From assembly GCA_028278625.1 (NCBI GenBank), contig JANQDY010000161.1, positions 1 to 12,445 on the forward strand: a stretch of 12,445 bases of DNA, in the 5' to 3' direction. Source of the stretch: Thermodesulfobacteriota bacterium (lineage in GTDB: Bacteria > Desulfobacterota > DSM-4660 > Desulfatiglandales > Desulfatiglandaceae). Shown here piece by piece: positions 7,010-12,445 of the stretch. The notes beneath the pieces were generated by a model. It was given only the letters and a program-made list of their open reading frames with translations. It had not been told where the DNA came from and searched no databases. The first letter of the stretch is position 1. Each line of letters opens with the position of its first letter. The translations under genes were made by a program, and so were the position numbers.

Positions 7010-9361
7010 TTACCTTTCCGAAACCTCTTTCCGGCGGTTTTCCTTCAATCCTTCGGCTGTGCGAACATGCAGGTCCATTTGGGGAAAGGATATTTCAATG
7101 TTGTTTTCCTTGAAAATGCGATCGATGTGATAGCGCACTTCCGAGTCGGCATACCGGTCGGACCAGCCCTTGATCCATAATCTCAGGGAAAATACCAGGG
7201 TGCTGTCGCCGAAATCGAGAAACCGGACCCTTGGGGGAGGGCGATCCAGGACTTTTGTACTCGCCTTGGCGGCGTCAAGGAGCAGGTCCGTCACTTTTTG
7301 AACATCCGAGCCGTAGGCCACACCCACTTTGATCTCCTGCCGATATCTTCGATCGCCGTGACTCCAGTTGATCATTTTCTGGGATATGAGGAGTGAATTG
7401 GGGACGAAAATGGTGGCCCCCGAAAACGCCTTTACCATCGTGTTGCGAATGGTGACCTTCCGTACATGCCCTCTGATGTCGTCGATCTCCAACAGATCTC
7501 CGGGTTGAATGCTTCTGCCGAAAAGAAGAATCAATCCGCCGATAAAATTGTTGACGATATTCTGCATGCCGAAACCGAGACCCACCGAAAGACCTCCGGC
7601 CACCACGGCCAGATTCCTGAAAGAGACGCCCAGTATCCCCAGGGATATCAGGACAAAAATGGACCAGAGCACATAGGTGACGATGGTATCCAGGGACTGT
7701 ACGGAGCCCTGGTCAAGATCCCGCCGACGGTCCGGCAGTTTGGCCAGTGCGGACCGGGCCAGGGTGATGCCGGCCCGAATGACGAACAGGAGGAAGAAAA
7801 TGCAGACAATGCGATAGATGCTGAAGGTGAAGTTATCCCAGCCGACCCGGTAGCGAATCGCCTCCATGAAGAGGGAACCCCCGCCCACAAAAATAAACGT
7901 CCAGGCCAGGCTTGACAGAAGCAGGATCAAAAGGATCAGTGGAAACCCGAGCCCGCGGGCATGTACGGCGGAATCCGAATCCAGAACCGGACTGTTTTTC
8001 CGCCAGTGAGTACTGATTCGCTGCAATCCGCCGCTACAGCATTTGGCCAGGCGGAAATTGAGAGAAAACAGAAGCAAAAGCATTCCCAGAAGAACCGAAA
8101 GATAACCCCATCCCAAAAGTGCCATGAGCGCCAGGGCCGGCAAGGCAATCATCAGAAGCGTTTTCGACATTGCGGGCCACCCTTCTCTTTCAGACTTGTC
8201 CCGGGAATAGACCCAGCATATGATCAGCAAGGCCGCCGACCAAAAGGGGATAAACACCTCCTCGGGGATATGAAGGGCCTCCAGAAGCGCGCAAAAGGAA
8301 ACGGCGGTCCAGAGCGGGATCAGGCTATGGAGTTCGGATGCTTCGCCCTGAAAGAGATGGCGCCGCAAATTCTCAGAAAGGGACAATAGGCCATAGACCA
8401 GGATCACCGTAAATGCGGTGGAAAAAAAGGACGAGGGAAAAAGTCCGGTGGAAGAGATCCCCAAAAGTGTTCCGAGACTGATACCCAAACACAAAAAGAA
8501 TGGAATCAGATGAACGCTTTTAAGACTCTGAAACCGCTTTTCCATCCGCTTCAACAAGGTGAGAAACACAGCCAGCAAAAGCATCGAAAAGAGCGCGATT
8601 TTTGAAATGAACATGGTCCATCCAATACCCTTCAAATCGATGGGTTCAAGGAGATAAATGCCGAACTGTGATGCCCATTTCTCTGCAAACGCCACACTCG
8701 AAAACCACGCCGGGGCTGAAAAGAAACCGGGTGCCCGTTTCAACAGGTGTGTCTGTAAAACGCGATTTGATTCGTTCTCAATTTCAGCCTTGTCTTTCTT
8801 TAAAAGCGCTTGAAATTCATCTCCGGCCTTCATCCCTTCGGACAGCCTGAGGCTGAGCGGTTCCAGCTTTCCCTGAAGCGCTGCCTGATCATCTAAATAG
8901 TCCCTGATTTTTCCCTGCATAGGAGGGTCCGTCATCAGAAGGAGGTTCTTTTCCTGCTTCAGCTTGTGAGCCAGATCTTCAAGGTTCTTCATCTGTCGAT
9001 CTATGGCCGCTTTTTCCTGTCGGAAGGGTGAAACGAGCCTGTTGGTTTCACGTTCAAACCAATCCAAGACCCCCAGAATATCTCTCAAGACGAGAGGGTT
9101 TCCGGACCTCAGATTGAAGTAGAGCATGAGCCTTTCGAACCTGCTTTTGAGCAGATAGAGGTTTTTTTGAAGGGCCGACAACCGATCCGGCAATTCCGAA
9201 ATCAATTGATCCACGGCTTTGGAGGTGGCAACCAATTCCCGGTGCTGCTGTTTCAACAACTGGTCCCAACTGCCCGGATCTTTTGTTGCGGGACCGCAGG
9301 CAAAGAGAAATAGCAGCAGCAATCCGAGAGAAAAGCATCTTTTCAGCAATGGTAAATGCAT
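7010..9361 (-). CDS. Large MscS-family mechanosensitive channel with lipoprotein-like N-terminus
   Basis: A 783-residue inner-membrane protein of the large MscS/MscK type. The N-terminus has a hydrophobic signal ending in LFLFAC (Cys22), a plausible lipobox. Residues 30-205 are highly charged and helical, probably a periplasmic coiled coil. About ten hydrophobic segments follow from 245 to 578. The MscS pore signature, LSVGLGFGMQNIVNNFIGG (591-609) and LLFGRSIQPGDLLEI (612-626), leads into the beta domain (FVPNSLLIS, 652-660) and the cytoplasmic C-terminal domain to about 765. Such channels release solutes on membrane tension, and long versions may have extra sensing or transport roles. It starts 14 bases after the solute-binding protein gene on the same strand, so the two are probably one operon. 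Its stop is 30 bases from the convergent activator gene. The ribosome site is weak (AAAGG, about 11 bases away). Confidence 0.93.
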   Translation of the reverse strand: MHLPLLKRCFSLGLLLLFLFACGPATKDPGSWDQLLKQQHRELVATSKAVDQLISELPDRLSALQKNLYLLKSRFERLMLYFNLRSGNPLVLRDILGVLDWFERETNRLVSPFRQEKAAIDRQMKNLEDLAHKLKQEKNLLLMTDPPMQGKIRDYLDDQAALQGKLEPLSLRLSEGMKAGDEFQALLKKDKAEIENESNRVLQTHLLKRAPGFFSAPAWFSSVAFAEKWASQFGIYLLEPIDLKGIGWTMFISKIALFSMLLLAVFLTLLKRMEKRFQSLKSVHLIPFFLCLGISLGTLLGISSTGLFPSSFFSTAFTVILVYGLLSLSENLRRHLFQGEASELHSLIPLWTAVSFCALLEALHIPEEVFIPFWSAALLIICWVYSRDKSEREGWPAMSKTLLMIALPALALMALLGWGYLSVLLGMLLLLFSLNFRLAKCCSGGLQRISTHWRKNSPVLDSDSAVHARGLGFPLILLILLLSSLAWTFIFVGGGSLFMEAIRYRVGWDNFTFSIYRIVCIFFLLFVIRAGITLARSALAKLPDRRRDLDQGSVQSLDTIVTYVLWSIFVLISLGILGVSFRNLAVVAGGLSVGLGFGMQNIVNNFIGGLILLFGRSIQPGDLLEIDDIRGHVRKVTIRNTMVKAFSGATIFVPNSLLISQKMINWSHGDRRYRQEIKVGVAYGSDVQKVTDLLLDAAKASTKVLDRPPPRVRFLDFGDSTLVFSLRLWIKGWSDRYADSEVRYHIDRIFKENNIEISFPQMDLHVRTAEGLKENRRKEVSER

Positions 9362-9375
9362 ATCGGTACACGCCT

Positions 9376-10200
9376 TTATCGGCGGAATTTTTTTATTTCA
9401 TCCGCAAAATCTTTTCGCCAGTCGGTCAGCCCGTATTCGGCCAGAATTGCGTCCAGCTCTCCTCTAAGCCTCATTTCTTCTATTCCGTTGGAGAGGATCT
9501 TTGCGTATTCTTTCGATTTGGGATTCTTGGGGGAAAATGCCATGTAGAGCTTTGATTCCTCCAGGTCCTCCTCAGAGCGAATCGGATCAATGCCCGCGTA
9601 TTCGGTTTTTTCGAGAACGCCCATAGACCTGGCGGTTTCAATGAAGACCGCCTTGTCTTCCAAAATGACGTCGATTCTCCCTCGCAGGAGTTTTCGAATA
9701 TTCAAAAGGAGCGGTTCCGCGGCCCGGATCTCCTGAACCCTGTCCGTATTGCGGTTCTTTTTAAAATATGCGTCGAGGGCCGTTCCATAGGCATCGTCGG
9801 CCATGATTCCCACATTTTCGGTTTCAAGGGATTTCACACCGGTAAAATGCCAGGCGTATCCCTTTCTGACAAAAAAAGAGATGACGGAGATGCCGAATTC
9901 CTGTTCCGGAAAAACCAACTCCGGCGCCTCCTCCCGGGAGACGCCAACGACAGCGGCGATCTGACCTTTTTGGGCCAGCTTCAGGGCCCGGGACCAGGGA
10001 GCGATTTCATAGGTCAGCTGATGACCGGCTTTTTCAAAAATCGTCCTTGCGATTTCAATGGCATAACCGGGACGGTCGGAACCCGGAGCGCAATTGTAGG
10101 GGCACCAGAGGTCGGATTTGAGCAGGATGGTGTCTGAAACGGCGGTTGACGGAATGAGAACCGAAATGAACAGAATTATGAAGTGCTTAATCGATACCAT
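9376..10200 (-). CDS. Periplasmic solute-binding protein, family 3 (polar amino acid type), without an adjacent ABC transporter
   Basis: A 274-residue protein with a signal peptide (MVSIKHFIILFISVLIPS, probable cut after AVS near residue 22) and the SBP_bac_3 fold. Seen: the first strand ILLKSDLWCPYNC, the family motif GYAIEIARTIFEKAG, the APWSRALKLAQKGQIAAVVG segment, and a C-terminal helix ending in ILAEYGLTDWR. Family members bind amino acids or similar small molecules. Many lone ones are sensors or have unassigned ligands. The start chosen is the ATG at 10200, with AAAGGA 5 bases upstream and the signal peptide directly after it. A longer in-frame start at 10239 would put 13 polar residues before the signal. 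No permease or ATPase gene is nearby. Instead the MscS channel follows 14 bases later. Confidence 0.85.
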   Translation of the reverse strand: MVSIKHFIILFISVLIPSTAVSDTILLKSDLWCPYNCAPGSDRPGYAIEIARTIFEKAGHQLTYEIAPWSRALKLAQKGQIAAVVGVSREEAPELVFPEQEFGISVISFFVRKGYAWHFTGVKSLETENVGIMADDAYGTALDAYFKKNRNTDRVQEIRAAEPLLLNIRKLLRGRIDVILEDKAVFIETARSMGVLEKTEYAGIDPIRSEEDLEESKLYMAFSPKNPKSKEYAKILSNGIEEMRLRGELDAILAEYGLTDWRKDFADEIKKFRR

Positions 10201-10220
10201 GGAATTCCTTTCGAAGAAAC

Positions 10221-10249
10221 AGAATCTCAGATGTTCCAAATCTTGTCAA
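10221..10249 (-). promoter_or_regulatory. Possible sigma-70 promoter for the solute-binding protein and MscS genes
   Basis: On the minus strand a perfect TTGACA (10249-10244) is followed after 17 bases by GATTCT (10226-10221), preceded by an extended -10 TGA. The -10 matches only 3 of 6 bases. The predicted start near 10214 would leave a very short leader before the ATG at 10200. Confidence 0.35.
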
Positions 10250-10320
10250 GCGCGGGAGAGCCGGCGAGTGCAAACAAAACCGTGCCCTATTTCAAAAAGC
10301 CCTGTAGAAGAAAAAAACGA

Positions 10321-10337
10321 TTGTTACATGATAACAA
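10321..10337. repeat. Small operator-like palindrome
   Basis: TTGTTACATGATAACAA is a perfect 6-bp inverted repeat with a 5-base centre, a size and symmetry typical of a dimeric repressor site. It lies about 120 bases upstream of the solute-binding protein start and differs from the hip operators. No regulator for it is in view. Confidence 0.4.
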
Positions 10338-10356
10338 ATTCTTATGGCTTTTGTGA

Positions 10357-10401
10357 GAATTCAGAATATGGTACTCGGCACCGATCTCATATTCTGAATT
10401 C
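10357..10401. repeat. Perfect 14-bp inverted repeat
   Basis: The arms GAATTCAGAATATG (10357-10370) and CATATTCTGAATTC (10388-10401) are exact reverse complements, separated by 17 bases. The loop holds a smaller dyad, TCGG-CA-CCGA. No T tract follows on either strand, so it is not a standard intrinsic terminator. It lies between the divergent solute-binding protein and hip promoters. An RNA hairpin, a protein site or the scar of an insertion are all possible. Confidence 0.75.
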
Positions 10402-10431
10402 CGCGCTTTCAGGAAGGGATGCAACAATTTT

Positions 10432-10447
10432 TACCGTCAAAGCGGTA
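10432..10447. promoter_or_regulatory. HipB operator 1
   Basis: TACCGTCAAAGCGGTA is a perfect TACCG-N6-CGGTA dyad. It is the first of three copies of the same design ahead of hipB, beginning 71 bases before operator 2 and upstream of the -35. HipB-type repressors typically bind several such palindromes in their own promoter. Confidence 0.75.
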
Positions 10448-10493
10448 AATTCAATGGGCAAATGACTTCCATGCGAAACAGCCAAATAATGCA

Positions 10494-10522
10494 TTGACAA
10501 AATACCGCTAAGGCGGTAATTT
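10494..10522 (+). promoter_or_regulatory. Promoter of the hipBST module
   Basis: A perfect -35 TTGACA (10494-10499) lies 17 bases from a weak -10 TAATTT (10517-10522). Operator 2 fills the space between the two boxes. GATAAT at 10529 is a better -10 by sequence but has no -35 at a suitable distance. Confidence 0.45.
10503..10518. promoter_or_regulatory. HipB operator 2 (inside the promoter)
   Basis: TACCGCTAAGGCGGTA has the same TACCG-N6-CGGTA arms as operator 1 and a similar centre. It occupies the promoter spacer, so a bound repressor would exclude RNA polymerase. This is the clearest sign of autoregulation in the module. Confidence 0.8.
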
Positions 10523-10574
10523 TGGCCTGATAATACGCATTTTGTTTCGATTTGGCACCTAGAAGGGCTTATAT

Positions 10575-10590
10575 TGCCGTTATGCCGGTA
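10575..10590. promoter_or_regulatory. HipB operator 3 (over the hipB start codon)
   Basis: TGCCGTTATGCCGGTA follows the same 5-N6-5 plan with one mismatch in the left arm. It begins 72 bases after operator 2 and contains the hipB ATG (10582-10584) in its spacer. Being partly coding, it is weaker evidence than the first two, but the spacing supports it. Confidence 0.55.
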
Positions 10591-10842
10591 AATATTACCA
10601 GAGAAACAACCCTGGAAATCGGCTCCATCGTCCGGTTCCACCGCAAAGAGGCCGGGCTGTCCCGCATAGATTTGGCCGATATCGCGGGAGTGGGAAAGAC
10701 GGTTATCTATGACATCGAAAACGGCAAGGAAACGGTCCGCTTGAATACCCTTCTAAAGATTTTGGGAGCGCTCAATGTCTCCATATTTCTGGACAGTCCC
10801 TTGATGAATCGTTACAAGGCGGGTGACAATGCGAAGGGCTGA
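10582..10842 (+). CDS. hipB: HipB-like antitoxin and repressor
   Basis: An 86-residue protein with an XRE-type helix-turn-helix (about 11-68: LEIGSIVRFHRKEAGLSRID, LADIAGVGKTVIYDIENGK). HipB proteins dimerise, bind promoter palindromes and join the Hip kinase complex. The start chosen is ATG 10582. AGAAGGG at 10561-10567 is 14 bases upstream, rather far, and a rare ATT at 10573 would be better spaced. An in-frame TTG at 10552 is unlikely. The stop overlaps the next gene by 14 bases. Three operator dyads upstream suggest self-repression. The short tail after the DNA-binding fold (DSPLMNRYKAGDNAKG) is less conserved-looking. Confidence 0.85.
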   Translation: MPVNITRETTLEIGSIVRFHRKEAGLSRIDLADIAGVGKTVIYDIENGKETVRLNTLLKILGALNVSIFLDSPLMNRYKAGDNAKG

Positions 10843-11140
10843 TGTGTTTATGCACGACCGCCTTGCGGGCCTTCTGGAGGAAATCACGCCGGGGACGGGC
10901 TTTCGATTTACCTATGACCCGGCCTATGACGGGCCTCCGGTTTCTTTGACGGCGCCTGTCAGACCTGAGCCGTACGCGTATGATACGTTCCCGCCTTTCC
11001 TGGAGGGGCTGCTGCCCGAGGGGTACAATCTGGAAGCTCTGCTTCGCGCCCTGAAGATCGACCGCCGGGATCTTTTCAGTCAACTGCTGGCGGTGGGCGG
11101 GGATATGGTGGGCGCGGTGACGGTGCGGGAGGCTGAATGA
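10829..11140 (+). CDS. hipS: HipS-like protein (HipA N-terminal domain as a separate gene)
   Basis: A 103-residue protein matching the N-terminal subdomain of HipA: RRADVFMHDRLAGLLEE at the start, then FRFTYDPAY and FPPFLEGLLPEGYNLEALL (54-72), ending GGDMVGAVTV. In the E. coli HipBST system the equivalent HipS is the actual antitoxin, blocking the kinase active site. The start chosen is ATG 10829, with AAGGCGG about 6 bases before it; GTG 10823 is possible. The gene overlaps hipB by 14 bases and hipT by ATGA, so production of the three is coupled. The protein has no tryptophan. As I recall, E. coli HipS inserts a Trp near this LPEG segment, and here the residue after LPEG is Tyr66. Confidence 0.85.
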   Translation: MRRADVFMHDRLAGLLEEITPGTGFRFTYDPAYDGPPVSLTAPVRPEPYAYDTFPPFLEGLLPEGYNLEALLRALKIDRRDLFSQLLAVGGDMVGAVTVREAE

Positions 11141-12063
11141 GTATCTGCACCATCACCTATGAAGCATGTCATGGGAAATACTCGCTAAAGGGGCTCCGGA
11201 AACTCTCGCGAAGCCTTACGGAATTGCAGGATCTTCCCTACACCGCCTCGGATCAGCTATTTGAATCCGCTGCCCGTGCCCAAAAGATGTCGATCCAGGG
11301 GATTCAACCCAAGCTCAGTGCCGTTTTGAATACCCGCAAAAGCGGTTTTGAGCTTGTCGATACCGGCGGCCGGTATATCTTGAAGCCCCAGAACCCCCAA
11401 TACCCACACCTTCCGGAAAACGAGGACCTTTCCATGCGGCTGGCGGCCGCGGCCGGCATTTTGGTGCCTTTGCACGGGTTGGTTTATTCGAAAGACGGCT
11501 CCTTGACCTATTTCATCCGGCGGTTTGACAGGGTGGGGAAAAAGAAAATCGCCGTGGAGGACTTCTCGCAGTTGCTGGGCCTGAGCCGGAACACCAAATA
11601 CGATGCCTCCATGGAGAAGATCGCCCGGGTAATAGATCGGTACTGCACCTTTCCGGCGGTGGAAAAAATTAAGCTGTTCAGACTGACCCTGGTGAATTTT
11701 CTCCTGGGCAACGAGGATATGCACACGAAGAATTTTTCCCTGATGACCAGGGATGGCAAGGTTGCGCTCACACCCGCCTATGACATCCTGAACACCAGCA
11801 TCGTATTGCCTGATCCAAAAGAGGAGATTGCGCTGCCCATAAAAGGGAAAAAGCGTAAACTGGATTCCCAAGTCCTGATCGACTATTTCGGTCGGATTCG
11901 GCTGGGGCTCAACCGGAAAATCATATCTTCCTTACTGGAAGACCTTAAAGGAGTGATGCATATCTGGGAAAAACTGATCGATGTCAGCTTCTTACCCCGT
12001 GAGATGAAAAGAGAATACGGTCTGTTGCTGGAAAGGAGACGGGTAAGGCTGTTGAATGGGTAG
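11137..12063 (+). CDS. hipT: HipT-like serine/threonine kinase toxin (HipA kinase domain only)
   Basis: A 308-residue HipA-fold kinase without the N-terminal subdomain, somewhat shorter than full HipA (about 440). Seen: the Gly-rich loop SIQGIQPKL (52-60), the ATP lysine in YILKP (K83), PENEDLSMRLA (93-103), the catalytic loop NFLLGNEDMHTKNFS (187-201, D194 and N199), and the metal-binding PAYD (D216). HipA phosphorylates GltX and E. coli HipT phosphorylates TrpS, stalling translation. The target here is unknown. Ser52 aligns with the autophosphorylated Ser150 of HipA. E. coli HipT has Ser-Ile-Ser where this protein has Ser-Ile-Gln, so only one serine is available in the loop. All catalytic residues are intact, so the toxin looks active. 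It is the last gene of the module. Confidence 0.92.
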   Translation: MSICTITYEACHGKYSLKGLRKLSRSLTELQDLPYTASDQLFESAARAQKMSIQGIQPKLSAVLNTRKSGFELVDTGGRYILKPQNPQYPHLPENEDLSMRLAAAAGILVPLHGLVYSKDGSLTYFIRRFDRVGKKKIAVEDFSQLLGLSRNTKYDASMEKIARVIDRYCTFPAVEKIKLFRLTLVNFLLGNEDMHTKNFSLMTRDGKVALTPAYDILNTSIVLPDPKEEIALPIKGKKRKLDSQVLIDYFGRIRLGLNRKIISSLLEDLKGVMHIWEKLIDVSFLPREMKREYGLLLERRRVRLLNG

Positions 12064-12093
12064 GCCCTGCGCTTCGATTGGATCAGTATTTGC

Positions 12094-12118
12094 CGGGGCA
12101 TGAGATGATGAAGCCCCG
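12094..12118. repeat. GC-rich hairpin downstream of hipT
   Basis: CGGGGC (12094-12099) and GCCCCG (12113-12118) form a 6-bp stem with a 13-base loop. It is 31 bases after the hipT stop. No T run follows, so its role as terminator is uncertain. Confidence 0.4.
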
Positions 12119-12129
12119 ATAAAGAAGCC

Positions 12130-12150
12130 CTGGGTTTCACCGTAACCCAG
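12130..12150. repeat. CTGGGTT/AACCCAG hairpin
   Basis: CTGGGTT (12130-12136) and AACCCAG (12144-12150) form a perfect 7-bp stem with a 7-base loop (TCACCGT). The layout resembles dispersed TGGGTTnnnnAACCCA intergenic repeats found in many bacteria. A second copy would be needed to call it a family repeat. It could also help end the hip transcript, though no T tract follows. Confidence 0.45.
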
Positions 12151-12432
12151 TGATTTCCGGTTAGGTATTTGCACAAAGTTCTGAAATATTTTGTTATTTG
12201 AGTAGGTTGACTCATAATTTGGAGCGGCCTCTCGATTAATCATCCGGATTTCATTTTGTATTTTGATTCGAAGTTCCCTGACCCGTTTGATGCTGACCTT
12301 CTCATTGTGCTGCTCGTGACAACAAATAGCAAGCAGGAGATAGGTGATTAATTGCATAGGGCAGAATAAACCGGACAGAATCTGAGATAAATTCCCCTAC
12401 ACTTTCCGCTAGCAAAGTTGAAGGAGAGTGAA

Positions 12433-12445
12433 ATGGGAAAACGAA
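12433..12445 (+). CDS. Start of an unidentified gene at the right edge
   Basis: AAGGAG at 12421-12426 lies 6 bases from an ATG followed by codons for Met-Gly-Lys-Arg before the window ends. The strong ribosome site makes a real gene likely. A basic MGKR start is common in IS3-type transposase OrfA proteins, but four residues cannot establish that. Confidence 0.5.

Larger units (their letters stand above)
12064..12432. other. Non-coding stretch after the hip module
   Basis: No convincing gene is seen. A minus-strand open frame across 11992-12357 overlaps the end of hipT, has no ribosome site and matches no family I recognise. The stretch holds two hairpins near its left end and an AT-rich middle, then a purine-rich leader for the gene starting at 12433. 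Confidence 0.5.

Noticed and set aside
11257..11871. Minus-strand open frame of 204 codons inside hipT
   Set aside because: Antisense to the intact kinase; no recognisable domain.
11992..12357. Minus-strand open frame of 121 codons after hipT
   Set aside because: It runs into the end of hipT, lacks a ribosome site and has low-complexity, unfamiliar sequence.
1..12445. CRISPR array, tRNA or rRNA gene
   Set aside because: I saw no regularly spaced direct repeats, no tRNA cloverleaf arms and no rRNA signature sequence.

Overview
The window looks like a chromosomal segment of a mid-GC, anaerobic-type Desulfobacterota (a sulfate-reducer or syntroph relative). This is inferred from the gene families present (tandem BKACE enzymes, an OadA-like carboxyltransferase with separate biotin subunits, a PAS/sigma-54 activator, a very large MscS channel). 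No rRNA, tRNA or marker gene confirms it.

Region 1 (1-5542) is a minus-strand catabolic operon. In transcription order it encodes a biotin carboxyl carrier protein (5175-4684), a biotin carboxylase (4678-3311), an OadA/PycB-like carboxyltransferase without its own biotin domain (3314-1866), two BKACE/DUF849 beta-keto acid cleavage enzymes (1818-988 and 954-70), and the first 11 codons of another gene leaving the window at base 1. The genes are 5 to 47 bases apart, and the carboxylase and carboxyltransferase overlap by ATGA. A good -24/-12 sigma-54 promoter precedes the operon. A divergent gene (5543-6979) encodes a PAS-AAA+-Fis sigma-54 activator. Three copies of one 17-bp dyad lie between them: two at typical enhancer distance from the -24/-12 promoter, and one over the -10 of the activator's own sigma-70-like promoter. 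An IHF-like site lies between enhancer and promoter. The likely logic is that an effector sensed by the PAS domain switches on a carboxylase that makes a beta-keto acid, which the BKACEs then cleave with acetyl-CoA. The substrate is unknown.

Region 2 (7010-10250) is a minus-strand pair: an orphan periplasmic solute-binding protein followed 14 bases later by a 783-residue MscS-family channel with a lipoprotein-like N-terminus and a long coiled coil.

Region 3 (10432-12063) is a compact three-gene toxin-antitoxin module of the HipBST type: HipB-like repressor, HipS-like small protein (the HipA N-terminal domain as a separate gene) and HipT-like kinase. Three operator dyads upstream are spaced 71 and 72 bp apart. 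The last one covers the hipB start codon.

Region 4 (12064-12445) is mostly non-coding, with two hairpins and, at the very edge, a strong ribosome binding site and the first four codons of a gene. Between regions 2 and 3 lies a perfect 14-bp inverted repeat of unknown role.
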